Source of the DNA: CAZJCK01 sp964544635
Lineage (GTDB): Bacteria > Zixibacteria > MSB-5A5 > GN15 > FEB-12
Direction: 5' to 3'
Assembly (NCBI GenBank): GCA_964544635.1
Contig: CAZJCK010000033.1
Coordinates: 1-35,622 of the forward strand
DNA: 35,622 nucleotides
Of the stretch, positions 23,635-31,815 are shown piece by piece (within the stretch, counting starts at the first letter, position 1; the number at the start of each line of letters is the position of its first letter). The translations under genes and the position numbers were made by a program. A model generated the notes under the pieces. That model was not told the origin of the DNA, did not search any database, and worked only from the letters and a program-made list of their open reading frames with translations.

Positions 23635-26277
23635 TCATCCGGTATTGCGCATGCCGGCGGCGATACCGACAATCGTCAACAGCAGCGCCGTACGCAGGTC
23701 GATGTCCTTCTTCCCCTTTGCACGGTAGCGCTGCATCGCCTCGACCTGCAGCATGTTCAATACATCGGTGTACGGATTGCGCACCGCGATGGAACGCTTA
23801 ATAACCGGCGAATCGGTCAACAGTTCGTCCTTGCCGGTCAGCTCCAGCCAGCCGTCGGTAACGTCACGAAGATAGCCGCGCAACTCCTGTCCAAAACCGT
23901 GCAGCGCCTGCTCGGTCAGGTTCTGTTCGTACCATTCAGTGATGTCCGGCAGTGTCTTGGCCAGCACCATTTCCTGCATACCGATGACATTCCTGAAGAA
24001 CACCCAGTTGTCGAGCATCTCGCGGAGTTGCGTTTTGTCGACACGACCATCCTCGAATACGGCGTGGGCGCCGAGCCAGGCGGGAAGCATCAGGCGCACC
24101 TGTGTCCAGCCGAACACCCAGGGTATGGCGCGGAGATCTTCGATCGCCCGGCCGCCTTTGCGCTTGGCGGGTCGGCTGCCGATGGCGATTTCGGTCAACT
24201 CGCGTATCGGCGTGGTCTGGTAAAAGTACTCGACAAACCGCTTGTTGCCCCGCACCACCGCTCTGTAGGCAGCGGTCGACTGCTCGGCCAGGGTCTCCAT
24301 CCACCGGCGCCACTGTGCTTTCGGCTTCTTCGGTCGCAGCAAACCGGCCTCCAGCGCCGCCGACATGTACACTTCAAGCGATCGCATCGCAACGCCCCGC
24401 AAACCGAACTTAAAGCGGATGACCTCACCCTGCTCGGTAACTCTCAGGCCACCGTCGACCGCACCCGGCGGTTGCGACAGCAACGCCTGGTGTGCCGAGG
24501 CGCCGCCCCGACTGATCGTTCCCCCGCGACCATGGAAGAGTGTCAAACGTACGCCATGCCGCCCGCACACTTCGGTCAGCGCCTCCTGCGCCTTGTACTG
24601 CGCCCATGACGCCGCCAGGAAACCGGCATCCTTGGTCGAGTCGGAATAGCCGATCATCACTTCGATGGCGTCGGTCTGGGACCGATACCACTTTACACTG
24701 AGCAGTCGATCGATACTCTCCCCGGCCGAACGCAAATCGTCGAGGGTTTCAAACAGCGGAACCACCCTCATCAGCTGTTTCACGCCGCCAAGCCTCTGGA
24801 GCAACAATACCGCAAGAATATCCGACGGCGCCTGCGCCATCGAGATCACGTAGGCGCCGAACAGCGATGCATCCTGCGACGCTATCAGTCGCAGTGTGGC
24901 CAGCAGCTCACGGTCTTCATCGTTGTCAGGAAACCCCGTGGGCAGGCGGAGTCGCGCCGACTCCAGATGCTTCGTCAGGAATGCCTGTCGCTCCGACTCG
25001 GACAACGAACCGTAGCGAGGCAGGTCAAGTTGCTGTGTCAGGTTGTCGAGGAACTGGGTGTGACGCCCGGCGTGTTGCCGGATGTCAAGCGGCAACAATG
25101 AACGACCGAAGCAGGCCAGCTTGCGCAGGATATCGGTCAAGCGCCCGCGCGCAACCGTTTCCATACCGGTATCGATCAGTGACCGGTAGCACAGCCTGAG
25201 CGGCGCTTTCAGATCGTCGAGAGTTTCAAACGAAGGTTGGTATCGCTTGCGCTTGCCGTCGAGCACGGCTTCGATGTGTGCCCGGTCGGCTTTCAGCCTG
25301 TCGATAACGTCCCGCAGCAGCACCCGGTAGGGTTCGCGTACCTTGCCGACCCGCCGGCGCAGCTCTTTGGAACAGGTCGCCATCGACAGTTCCGCACGCA
25401 GCCGTTCGAGATCCCGTATCAACAGCGCCGCCGTCTCCCACTGGCCCAAGAGCAGCACCTCACGCGTTACCTCAGCCGTCACGTTCGGGTTGCCGTCACG
25501 ATCCCCACCCATCCACGAGGAAAACTTAATGGGGCTGAAATCCAGCGGCAGCTTTTCGCCGATACTGTCTTCAAGTACCAGGTCGATGTGACGCAGGAAC
25601 TCCGGGACCACGTCCCACAATGTCTGTTCCACGACCGTAAAACCCCACCGTGCCTCCTCCACCGGTGTCGGTTTCGTAAAACGCAAGTCATCAGTCTGCC
25701 ATGCCGAGTACAGGATGCGGTGCAGCGCTTCCTCACTCCAGCGCCGTTCCTCAACCGTCAGATCGGCGCGATCGAGACGTCCGAGAATATCGGCCACCTC
25801 ATTGTACTTCTGTATCATGGTGCGTCGCTGGGTTTCGGTCGGATGCGCGGTGAGAACAAAGTCGATACTGGTAGCCAGCAAGTGCGAAACAATATCGTCT
25901 TTCGAGACACCCGCCTCGCGCAACCGCGGCAGCAATTCCTCCAGCGACCCGACCTGCGGTTGCGGATCGGAAAAGCGACGGTACTCGCGACGGCGTCGCA
26001 CCCGGTGCTGCTGCTCGGCAATGTTGGCGAGATTGAGAAACTGGTTGAACGCCTTGGCCATCAACATGAGAGTGCGGTTGTCGAGTCTCTGTATAGTTGC
26101 AATGAGTTGCCGGCGCGCCCTGGTGTCGCCGGTGCGCGCCTGCTGCGATAACTCCCGGATACGGGCAACCATGTCGAGTACCGGTTTGCCCTCGAGCGAC
26201 GTTATCACGTCACCAAGAATGTCGCCGAGCATGCGGATGTTTTGACGGAGCGGTTTGTGCGAATCGTGATCGTTCAT
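23635..26277 (-). CDS. ppc: Phosphoenolpyruvate carboxylase
   Basis: Carboxylates phosphoenolpyruvate with bicarbonate to oxaloacetate, replenishing the TCA cycle. The 880-residue product is full length. Diagnostic motifs are VLTAHPTETQRR with catalytic His145, SWMGGDRDGNPNVT, VMIGYSDSTKDAGFLAAS, LFHGRGGTISRGG (His near 580) and AIPWVFGWTQVRLMLPAWLG. The C-terminus ends AAGMRNTG, the usual PEPC ending. The start is ATG 26277; an in-frame TTG sits two codons upstream. The ribosome-binding site is weak. Transcription is probably independent of the upstream lipoprotein, which has a hairpin after it. Confidence 0.97.
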   Translation of the reverse strand: MNDHDSHKPLRQNIRMLGDILGDVITSLEGKPVLDMVARIRELSQQARTGDTRARRQLIATIQRLDNRTLMLMAKAFNQFLNLANIAEQQHRVRRRREYRRFSDPQPQVGSLEELLPRLREAGVSKDDIVSHLLATSIDFVLTAHPTETQRRTMIQKYNEVADILGRLDRADLTVEERRWSEEALHRILYSAWQTDDLRFTKPTPVEEARWGFTVVEQTLWDVVPEFLRHIDLVLEDSIGEKLPLDFSPIKFSSWMGGDRDGNPNVTAEVTREVLLLGQWETAALLIRDLERLRAELSMATCSKELRRRVGKVREPYRVLLRDVIDRLKADRAHIEAVLDGKRKRYQPSFETLDDLKAPLRLCYRSLIDTGMETVARGRLTDILRKLACFGRSLLPLDIRQHAGRHTQFLDNLTQQLDLPRYGSLSESERQAFLTKHLESARLRLPTGFPDNDEDRELLATLRLIASQDASLFGAYVISMAQAPSDILAVLLLQRLGGVKQLMRVVPLFETLDDLRSAGESIDRLLSVKWYRSQTDAIEVMIGYSDSTKDAGFLAASWAQYKAQEALTEVCGRHGVRLTLFHGRGGTISRGGASAHQALLSQPPGAVDGGLRVTEQGEVIRFKFGLRGVAMRSLEVYMSAALEAGLLRPKKPKAQWRRWMETLAEQSTAAYRAVVRGNKRFVEYFYQTTPIRELTEIAIGSRPAKRKGGRAIEDLRAIPWVFGWTQVRLMLPAWLGAHAVFEDGRVDKTQLREMLDNWVFFRNVIGMQEMVLAKTLPDITEWYEQNLTEQALHGFGQELRGYLRDVTDGWLELTGKDELLTDSPVIKRSIAVRNPYTDVLNMLQVEAMQRYRAKGKKDIDLRTALLLTIVGIAAGMRNTG

Positions 26278-26336
26278 AAACAAATCGTATGTCGAGGTGT
26301 CGGTTTGACGGCCGATAGCTGGACGGTGTGTCCGTC

Positions 26337-26364
26337 AACAGAATAACCCCGCCCGAAGGCAGGG
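26337..26364 (-). terminator. UUCG-tetraloop hairpin after the beta-helix lipoprotein gene
   Basis: Minus-strand CCCTGCC-TTCG-GGCGGGG (26347-26364, one U-G pair) is followed by TTATTCTGTT. It begins 36 bp past the lipoprotein stop. The stem is strong, the T-tract moderate. Confidence 0.55.
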
Positions 26365-26399
26365 TCAATTGATATCGTTACTGCGATTGATACAATGGC

Positions 26400-27245
26400 T
26401 TAATTGCCGCAGGATTCTTCGGTCGCGCCGATCAGCACGCCGCAACTGTTGTTGGACGGTCGGCACGGGGAATCCGAGGCCAGGGTCGCTTCGGCATCGG
26501 AGCAGAATCCCGGATCACTGCTGATATTGCCGTTGGTATCGCCCTGCGCCGCCACCACGCCGGTGTAATTGCCGCCGCTGTTGCCGTACAGGTTGCAGCA
26601 GAGCAACTCGGCGCTGCCGCCACCATGGGCCTCGATCGCCGCACCGCCGCCGCCGGAGTGAGCAATAATGCAGTTCTCGAAACGCGGCTGTGAACCGGCC
26701 AGCACGTAAATTGCGGCTCCGGCAGGCGCGCTGTTACGAACAAACGTGCAGTTGATGAATATTGGTGAGGCGTTCTTGCAGCGAATGGCCCCGGCGCTGA
26801 CCGTACCGATGTTGCCGTCAAAGATGCAGTTGCGTACAGTCGGCGATGTCGAGGTCAGGTTCATTACCGAGCCTTGCGACGAATAAGCGCCCCGCACGCT
26901 GAAGCCGTCGATTTCTATCGGCAGATCACCAAACCCGGTAAACGCCACATGACCGTCCTGCCCCGAACCGCCGCACAGAATAGTGGTCGCCAGCGGCCCC
27001 GATTCGGAGCGCAGGGTCAGACGTTTCTCGCCAAGATTGATATCACGGTTGCCGTCGCCGCTATACACGCCGGCAGCCACCAGTACCGTATCGCCGTTCT
27101 CGGCCAAATCAACTGCGGCCTGGATAGTCGATGCCTCGGCCGGGACTCGTACGGTGCGATCTTGCGGGGGTGGTTCGGTGACGGAATCGGAGCAACCGAA
27201 GACGAGCGCGACCAGCAGACAGATAAAACAGATACCATGCTTCAT
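26400..27245 (-). CDS. Lipoprotein with right-handed parallel beta-helix
   Basis: A 281-residue predicted lipoprotein: basic start MKH, hydrophobic core and lipobox VFGC (Cys at 18). After a short linker (VTEPPPQDR) comes the block STIQAAVDLAENGDTVLVA, the usual opening of pectate-lyase-like beta-helix proteins, followed by repeating rungs (SPTVRNCIFDGN, SPIFINCTFVRN, QPRFENCIIAHS, SAELLCCNLYGN). Seven or more Cys in the rungs and C-terminus may form disulfides. No catalytic residues are apparent, so it may be a surface adhesin or structural protein. ATG 27245 has AAAGGAG six bases upstream. Its 5' region is duplicated at 28290-28359. Confidence 0.88.
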   Translation of the reverse strand: MKHGICFICLLVALVFGCSDSVTEPPPQDRTVRVPAEASTIQAAVDLAENGDTVLVAAGVYSGDGNRDINLGEKRLTLRSESGPLATTILCGGSGQDGHVAFTGFGDLPIEIDGFSVRGAYSSQGSVMNLTSTSPTVRNCIFDGNIGTVSAGAIRCKNASPIFINCTFVRNSAPAGAAIYVLAGSQPRFENCIIAHSGGGGAAIEAHGGGSAELLCCNLYGNSGGNYTGVVAAQGDTNGNISSDPGFCSDAEATLASDSPCRPSNNSCGVLIGATEESCGN

Positions 27246-27308
27246 GTCTCGCTCCTTTCTACGCTGTAATATGCGCAATGTCCGGGTAATTGTGAAGGGC
27301 TTTCGGGC
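27239..27308. repeat. 70-bp repeat, copy A (promoter and start of the lipoprotein gene)
   Basis: Matches 28290-28359 at about 54 of 69-70 positions by eye, with one 1-base gap; the first 17 bases are identical. On the minus strand it contains a -10-like TATTAC (27266-27271), the GGAG ribosome-binding site and the ATG-AAG start of the lipoprotein. Confidence 0.75.
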
Positions 27309-27416
27309 ACGCCGAAATCATGTCGTCTCGCGGCCGCCGGTAACAAAGAGGCCCTTTTGTGAGCCTGTTGATCAACGTATCCCGAAACCGAATGACCACC
27401 CCGGCTGAAATTCAAT

Positions 27417-27469
27417 TTGACAAATTTGAAACTTCCAATTATGATACCCGTAGGTATCGGTATGATACG
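27417..27469 (+). promoter_or_regulatory. Promoter and operator-like repeats of the membrane protein/XRE cassette
   Basis: TTGACA (27417-27422) and TATGAT (27440-27445) are separated by exactly 17 bp. A perfect inverted repeat GATACC-CGTA-GGTATC (27443-27458) overlaps the -10 and the likely start near 27452, and ATGATAC recurs at 27441 and 27462, 21 bp (two helical turns) apart. The XRE regulator two genes downstream is the natural candidate to bind here and repress its own operon. Confidence 0.68.
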
Positions 27470-27517
27470 AAAACAACTCAATATGGGCAGTAAACTGCCT
27501 GGAAATGGAAATTTTTT

Positions 27518-28000
27518 ATGAGTAATCTTCACAACCGCGCTGAACTGCAGGACCGAATCTACACCCTCATGGCCGTCGCCGCTGTTCCGTTTGCCGGTCT
27601 GTTGCTCATCGACGCTTTTCGTGCCGGAATCGGCCAATCCGAGGTTCTCGATCCCCTGGACTGGATAGCCAAACTTGCCCTTGGAGCGGTAGTAATCTGG
27701 CTGATTGTCCTGGTATTTCGCAAGTTTCGAACCGGCGCCGCCGGTTCGTCGGAGATCGAAAGTTATAACGGCATGCTGGTACTGAAATCTGCCGGCGTAT
27801 CGTGGGCCGCCACCTTTGTACTGCTCATTCAATTATTCGACCGGGTCTTCGGCAGCAACGGCCTGCTTGGCCTGGAGGAAATATCCCTGACCCATTCAGG
27901 AGAAATGGTCGCAGCCTTCATGTTGCTGGTTTACAGCATCACTTACTTCAGTTTGAACCTGGCCGACGGCCGGTCCTACAACAGGGAAGAATGTGCATGA
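27518..28000 (+). CDS. Four-helix membrane protein paired with an XRE regulator
   Basis: A 160-residue inner-membrane protein with hydrophobic segments at about residues 15-33, 48-68, 88-108 and 127-148. The layout resembles the small DUF2178-type membrane proteins that are commonly encoded directly before a ~70-residue XRE regulator, as here: its stop overlaps the next start (ATGA). Function is unknown; it may control the activity of the regulator at the membrane. The ribosome-binding site is A-rich and weak. Confidence 0.83.
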   Translation: MSNLHNRAELQDRIYTLMAVAAVPFAGLLLIDAFRAGIGQSEVLDPLDWIAKLALGAVVIWLIVLVFRKFRTGAAGSSEIESYNGMLVLKSAGVSWAATFVLLIQLFDRVFGSNGLLGLEEISLTHSGEMVAAFMLLVYSITYFSLNLADGRSYNREECA

Positions 28001-28203
28001 GCGCCCCCCTGAACAATCGAATTCGGGTATTCCGCGCAGAGCATCGTATGAGCCAGAGCGATCTGGCCCGGGAAATTGGCGTGTCGCGCAAGACGATCAG
28101 CACTATAGAAGTTGGACGCTTCGTACCGTCCACCGTCATTGCCTTGAAAATAGCCCGCTATTTCAATGTCCCGGTCGAGCAGGTCTTTCAACTGGCCGAG
28201 TAA
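27997..28203 (+). CDS. Small XRE-family helix-turn-helix regulator
   Basis: A 68-residue protein that is essentially one Cro/C1-type DNA-binding domain: NRIRVFRAEHRMSQSDLARE, then recognition helix VSRKTISTIEVGRFVPS and the C-terminal ALKIARYFNVPVEQVF. No effector domain is present. The start ATG overlaps the preceding stop by four bases, implying translational coupling in a two-gene operon. It probably represses its own promoter at the palindrome near 27443-27458. It is shorter than the usual listing cutoff for longer frames, but the domain match is unambiguous. Confidence 0.92.
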   Translation: MSAPLNNRIRVFRAEHRMSQSDLAREIGVSRKTISTIEVGRFVPSTVIALKIARYFNVPVEQVFQLAE

Positions 28204-28289
28204 ACAGCGCACCGCCCCGCGATACCCGTCCCGAACCGCCGCACAAAAAGGCGGTCGCCTGCCTCCCGATTCGGAGCACCGGGCCAGCC

Positions 28290-28359
28290 GCTTCATGTCT
28301 CGCTCCGTGCCACGCTATAATATTCACGACGTCGAGGCACTTGTGGAGGCGTTCGGGCC
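28290..28359. repeat. 70-bp repeat, copy B (orphan promoter-like copy)
   Basis: Homologous to 27239-27308 and in the same orientation. On the minus strand it keeps TATTAT (28317-28322), GGAG and ATG-AAG, but the sequence after the ATG no longer encodes a lipoprotein signal; the frame runs antisense through the XRE gene. It is therefore a 5' remnant or an antisense promoter. Confidence 0.72.
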
Positions 28360-28375
28360 CCGTCACAAACGGTTG

Positions 28376-28405
28376 TTGCCCGACAATGTGTAGCTGACGT
28401 ATACT
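28376..28405 (+). promoter_or_regulatory. Candidate promoter of the MscS gene
   Basis: TTGCCC (28376-28381) and TATACT (28400-28405) with an 18-bp spacer, about 31 bp before the MscS ATG. The predicted transcript starts after the in-frame TTG at 28407, which supports the ATG at 28437 as the start. Confidence 0.5.
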
Positions 28406-28436
28406 GTTGGTACCACAGTACCGGACAAGCGCTTTC

Positions 28437-29504
28437 ATGACTCAGCTTCTAAATCACATTGTCGAATTACTGAACGCATTCCTACCCACCATCATCACGT
28501 TGGCGGTGGTCATTGCCGTCATTGCCGGCGTACGACTGATCCTTGACCGGAGAGTCCTCGGCACCTCCGACGGCCGCTCCCGCATACAAATGACCCTGCT
28601 ACTGGTGTCGTTCGCCGGCCTACTTGCGATCATCATGTCGCTGCCCATTTCGGAGAACACGCGGGGACAGCTCTTGAGCCTGATCGGTATCCTGCTGTCG
28701 GCCGCGATAGCCCTGTCGGCCACGACCTTTGTCGGCAACCTGATGGCCGGCATGATGCTGCGCGCTGTCCGATCATTCCGCCTGGGCGATTTCATCCGCT
28801 GCGGTGATCACTTCGGGCGAGTCTCCGAACGAGGGTTGTTCCATGTCGAGATTCAAACCGAGTACCGCGACCTGACCACCCTGCCCAACCTGTTTCTGGT
28901 GACTAATCCGGTGGAAGTGGTCCGCTCATCCGGAACGATGGTCACCGCCGAGGTTACCCTGGGGTACGACATTTCTCACGCCAGGATCCGCGACTTATTG
29001 CAGCAGGCGGCCCGCGACGCCGGCCTCGAAGAACCGTTTGTCCATATCATCGATCTCGGCAACTTCTCCGTTGCATACCGTGTCTCCGGCCTGCTCACCG
29101 AGGTAAAACACCTGCTCTCGGCACGTTCGCGACTGCGGGAAGCGATGCTTGATTCCCTGCACAGCGGCGGCGTGGAAATCGTTTCTCCCACATTCATGAA
29201 CACCCGCGCCTTCCAGCCCGACGACAACTTCATCCCGACCGTCCCGGTGGCGCCGACCGAGGCACCGGAGCAGGAAAAGGCCGAGGCGGTGGTGTTTGAC
29301 AAAGCCGACGAAGCTGCATCGATTGAAAAACTGAGAGAGCAGCTGGTTGAAGTCATCGAGAATCACAAGGCGACCGGACAACTCCTGAGCGAAGCGGAAA
29401 CCGAGGACGACAAGGCCCGCCTCGAGGCCGACCTCGACCGTTTGAAGCGTCGCCAGGACTGGCTGACGCAGATCATCGACCACCGGGAAAACGAAGACAA
29501 GTAA
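28437..29504 (+). CDS. MscS-family mechanosensitive channel
   Basis: A 355-residue membrane protein. Helices lie at about residues 12-33, 50-70 and 78-110; the third, Ala/Gly-rich segment (ALSATTFVGNLMAGMMLRAV) is the pore-lining type of MscS, followed by FRLGDFIRCGDHFGRVSERG, the start of the beta domain. The C-terminal cytoplasmic part is mixed alpha/beta up to ~265. A charged, helical tail (~275-355, for example LREQLVEVIENHKATGQLL) should form a coiled coil and is longer than in E. coli MscS. It releases solutes on osmotic downshock. The ribosome-binding site is weak; the start was chosen from the promoter position. Confidence 0.87.
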   Translation: MTQLLNHIVELLNAFLPTIITLAVVIAVIAGVRLILDRRVLGTSDGRSRIQMTLLLVSFAGLLAIIMSLPISENTRGQLLSLIGILLSAAIALSATTFVGNLMAGMMLRAVRSFRLGDFIRCGDHFGRVSERGLFHVEIQTEYRDLTTLPNLFLVTNPVEVVRSSGTMVTAEVTLGYDISHARIRDLLQQAARDAGLEEPFVHIIDLGNFSVAYRVSGLLTEVKHLLSARSRLREAMLDSLHSGGVEIVSPTFMNTRAFQPDDNFIPTVPVAPTEAPEQEKAEAVVFDKADEAASIEKLREQLVEVIENHKATGQLLSEAETEDDKARLEADLDRLKRRQDWLTQIIDHRENEDK

Positions 29505-29704
29505 CGTCGGTCAAGACGGCAGCAGCCGGTGGTCAGCATCTCTGGTCGCACCTCCCCGGCGACAGATGATGCCGACCCCGAAGCTGCCGGGCACTACAAT
29601 GCAGCACAACGACTTATACGAGGCCGCCGCCGAATAATGGTCGTTATTTAGCTGCCCCGGGCCGATCCGCCCTGGAAAATAAAACGAAGCGCCACCTGAA
29701 TAGT

Positions 29705-29917
29705 CGTTGGTTTCCGACCAACGTACTGATATACTCCAGAGCTGAAAACAATTTGAGTTCGGCCTTTAACGAAGCCTTGGTCTAAAAGCACAGTCCTCCG
29801 CTAAAGCTTAATCTCGAATTACTCGCGCAATTGTGCGCACCTAATTTCTTCATCTTGAAGTTGCCGGTTCGTCTAAAGCACGGCCTGCTTCGGGATAAGC
29901 AACGACGGAGTGTAGTT
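29705..29917 (+). promoter_or_regulatory. Promoter and conserved leader of the second RRM gene
   Basis: TTGGTT (29707-29712), a 17-bp spacer and TATACT (29730-29735) form a promoter. The leader 29751-29917 is homologous to 18647-18801, starting the same 15 bases after the -10 and including the hairpin GCGCA-ATTG-TGCGC (29825-29838). A perfect inverted repeat CGTTGGT-TTCCG-ACCAACG (29705-29723) overlaps the -35 and is absent from copy 1. The rest of the gap after mscS (29505-29704) shows no gene. Confidence 0.7.
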
Positions 29918-30199
29918 ATGAATATCTACATCGGAAACATGTCGAACGACACGACGGAAGAAAAATTACGCCAGGCTTTCGAAGCCTTTGGCGAAGTCTC
30001 CACAGTGAATATTATTACCGACAAGTTCAGCGGCGAGCCGCGTGGATTTGCGTTTGTGGAGATGTCAGGCAAGACCGAAGCGATGGCTGCCATCAGCGGC
30101 CTGAACGGTCAGGAGCTGGACGGTCGCGCCCTGAATGTGAACGAGGCAAAGCCGCGGCCGCAGGGCGGCAACCGGGGCGGCGGTAACAACTACCGCTAA
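29918..30199 (+). CDS. Small RRM-type RNA-binding protein (copy 2)
   Basis: A 93-residue paralogue of the protein at 18802-19092. RNP2 is IYIGNM (3-8) and RNP1 RGFAFVEM (42-49), identical to copy 1 in RNP1. The C-terminal tail is Gly/Asn/Arg-rich (PQGGNRGGGNNYR). The ATG follows GGAG (29907-29910) with seven-base spacing. Like copy 1 it is a single-gene unit with its own leader and terminator. Differences are concentrated between the RNP motifs and in the tail, so the two may differ in RNA preference or timing. Confidence 0.93.
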   Translation: MNIYIGNMSNDTTEEKLRQAFEAFGEVSTVNIITDKFSGEPRGFAFVEMSGKTEAMAAISGLNGQELDGRALNVNEAKPRPQGGNRGGGNNYR

Positions 30200-30255
30200 G
30201 CGGACCAACAGCCACAGGCAGATACACCCGCCCCAACGGGCGGGGTAGCTATTGA

Positions 30256-30287
30256 GGAGACCGGTTCTAAACCGGTCTCCTTTTTTT
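30256..30287 (+). terminator. Intrinsic terminator of the second RRM gene
   Basis: A perfect 11-bp stem GGAGACCGGTT/AACCGGTCTCC with loop CTA (30256-30280), then seven T (30281-30287). A second GC hairpin, CCCGCCC/GGGCGGG (30227-30244), precedes it. No T-run exists on the minus strand, so it is one-directional. Confidence 0.95.
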
Positions 30288-30307
30288 CTTGCCGGAGTAT
30301 TTGCCCG

Positions 30308-31312
30308 CTATCGGCTCAGGACTATACGGTAACGAACGTCGCCGCTTCTCAGTTTGTCCAGCGCCTCGTTGACTTTCTCCATCGCGAATGTCTCGATGAT
30401 CGGTTTGATCTTGTGGCGGGCTGCAAACTCAAGCATCCGGGCGATGTTGGCCGGGCTGCCGACGGGAGAACCCGACACCGAGCGCTGTCCCATAATCAGC
30501 GAAAAGACCCCAATGTCCAGCGGTTCCAACGCTGCACCCACAATGTGCAGGCGACCATTGGGTTTGAGTGCCGACAGGTAGGCGTTCCAGTCGAGCTTCA
30601 CGTTGACCGTGGAAATGATGAAGTCGAACTGGCCGGCCGCCTGTTCCAGCTCCTCCCGCTTTCGCGAATTGATCGTCCGATGCGCCCCCATCTTGAGCGC
30701 TTCAGCCTTCTTGGAGTCGCTCGAGGTAAAGGCGGTCACGTCACATCCCCAGGCATTCAGGAACATCAACGCCATGTGTCCCAGGCCACCGATACCGACA
30801 ACGCCAACGCGGTCGGTCGGTTTGACATTGAACTGCACCATGGGACCGAATACCGTGATGCCGCCGCAGAACAACGGACCGGCGCTCACGACATCAAGTC
30901 CCTCCGGCAGGGGAAGAACACTCGCGGCATGTGCCCGTGTCTTGTCAGCGAAACCACCGTGGCGACCGACGATAGTGCCTTCCTGGTTGGCGCAGAGGTT
31001 GTGATCGCCGCTCATGCAGCTTGAACAGGTCATGCAGTAGCCGGAATGCCAGCCCAGCCCCACCCGCTGTCCAACCTGCACATTGGTCACGCTGTCGCCG
31101 GCCTGCGCAACGGTGCCGACCACTTCGTGCCCCGGCACCAGCGGGTACTGAGCAAACCCCCACTCATTGTCCAGCATGCTGAGATCACTGTGGCAGATAC
31201 CACAATGCTCAACGTCGATTTCAACAGCGTCCTTGCCGAGCGGCCCCGGGTCGTATTCGAATGGCTCGAGCTTCCCCCCCGGCTTGTGGGCGGCATACGC
31301 TTTTATCTTCAT
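30308..31312 (-). CDS. Zinc-dependent alcohol dehydrogenase (MDR, cinnamyl-alcohol-dehydrogenase-like)
   Basis: A 334-residue cytoplasmic oxidoreductase that interconverts alcohols and aldehydes with NAD(P). The catalytic zinc site is Cys40 with His62-Glu63 (GHE) and the Cys in GPLFCGGITV. The structural zinc is held by Cys93, Cys96, Cys99 and Cys107. The nucleotide-binding loop is VGIGGLGHMAL. Overall it resembles the YahK/AdhA branch, which prefers NADPH and aldehydes; substrate is inferred only at that level. ATG 31312 has GGAGG upstream; a longer frame to 31387 lies outside the ribosome-binding site. It converges on the RRM gene terminator. Confidence 0.94.
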   Translation of the reverse strand: MKIKAYAAHKPGGKLEPFEYDPGPLGKDAVEIDVEHCGICHSDLSMLDNEWGFAQYPLVPGHEVVGTVAQAGDSVTNVQVGQRVGLGWHSGYCMTCSSCMSGDHNLCANQEGTIVGRHGGFADKTRAHAASVLPLPEGLDVVSAGPLFCGGITVFGPMVQFNVKPTDRVGVVGIGGLGHMALMFLNAWGCDVTAFTSSDSKKAEALKMGAHRTINSRKREELEQAAGQFDFIISTVNVKLDWNAYLSALKPNGRLHIVGAALEPLDIGVFSLIMGQRSVSGSPVGSPANIARMLEFAARHKIKPIIETFAMEKVNEALDKLRSGDVRYRIVLSR

Positions 31313-31815
31313 TTCTATTCCTCCGATTGCCTGGTTTTCTTCCCCGGGTGCATTTCCGGTCGTATGTCTCAACAGACGGCAAGCCACAAATGCAGTGATG
31401 TCCGGGGGGACAGTGTCCTTGGATTTCCGAGTTTAGGGAATATACGCCTCCCGGATGGCATGGTGTACAGAAAAAAGCGCGGTGCGCCGTACCCGAATCC
31501 GCTGAGCCTGAGATCGGCCGCAGAACGGCCGTTTAGGCCGTCCGACGTTTCAGTTCAGGGGCGGCCCCTCCAGAGAACACATCTGTCGGCCGTCCGTATC
31601 GGTTGATTATACTTGAACTGCCGCTCTTCATTCGGTAGTTTAATGACTGGATGTGCGGCAGGCGCTGATCCAGAGACAGCCGGGGGCCCCCCTGCACCGA
31701 CGGCACCGCCGCACCGAATTTGGAGCGAATTCGAGTTTCGTGAGTAAGAGCATAGTACGTTCCGCGCCGTGTTTGAACACACTGCATATCAGTTACCTGA
31801 TTTAATGAGGTTCTT
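31313..31815. other. Intergenic region between divergent adh and NMO-like genes
   Basis: About 500 bp that should hold the promoters of both divergent genes. No supported gene is seen; frames here are short and lack family resemblance. GC inverted repeats occur near 31513-31543 (ACGGCC-GTTT-A-GGCCGT type), of unknown meaning. Confidence 0.5.

Noticed and set aside
23584..24609. 341-codon frame opposite ppc
   Set aside because: Antisense to an intact PEP carboxylase; no domain or start signal.
27976..28296. 106-codon minus-strand frame starting at the repeat copy B
   Set aside because: It begins with a real-looking GGAG and ATG, but after the shared bases the product is not a lipoprotein and runs antisense to the XRE gene. 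Treated as a repeat remnant instead.
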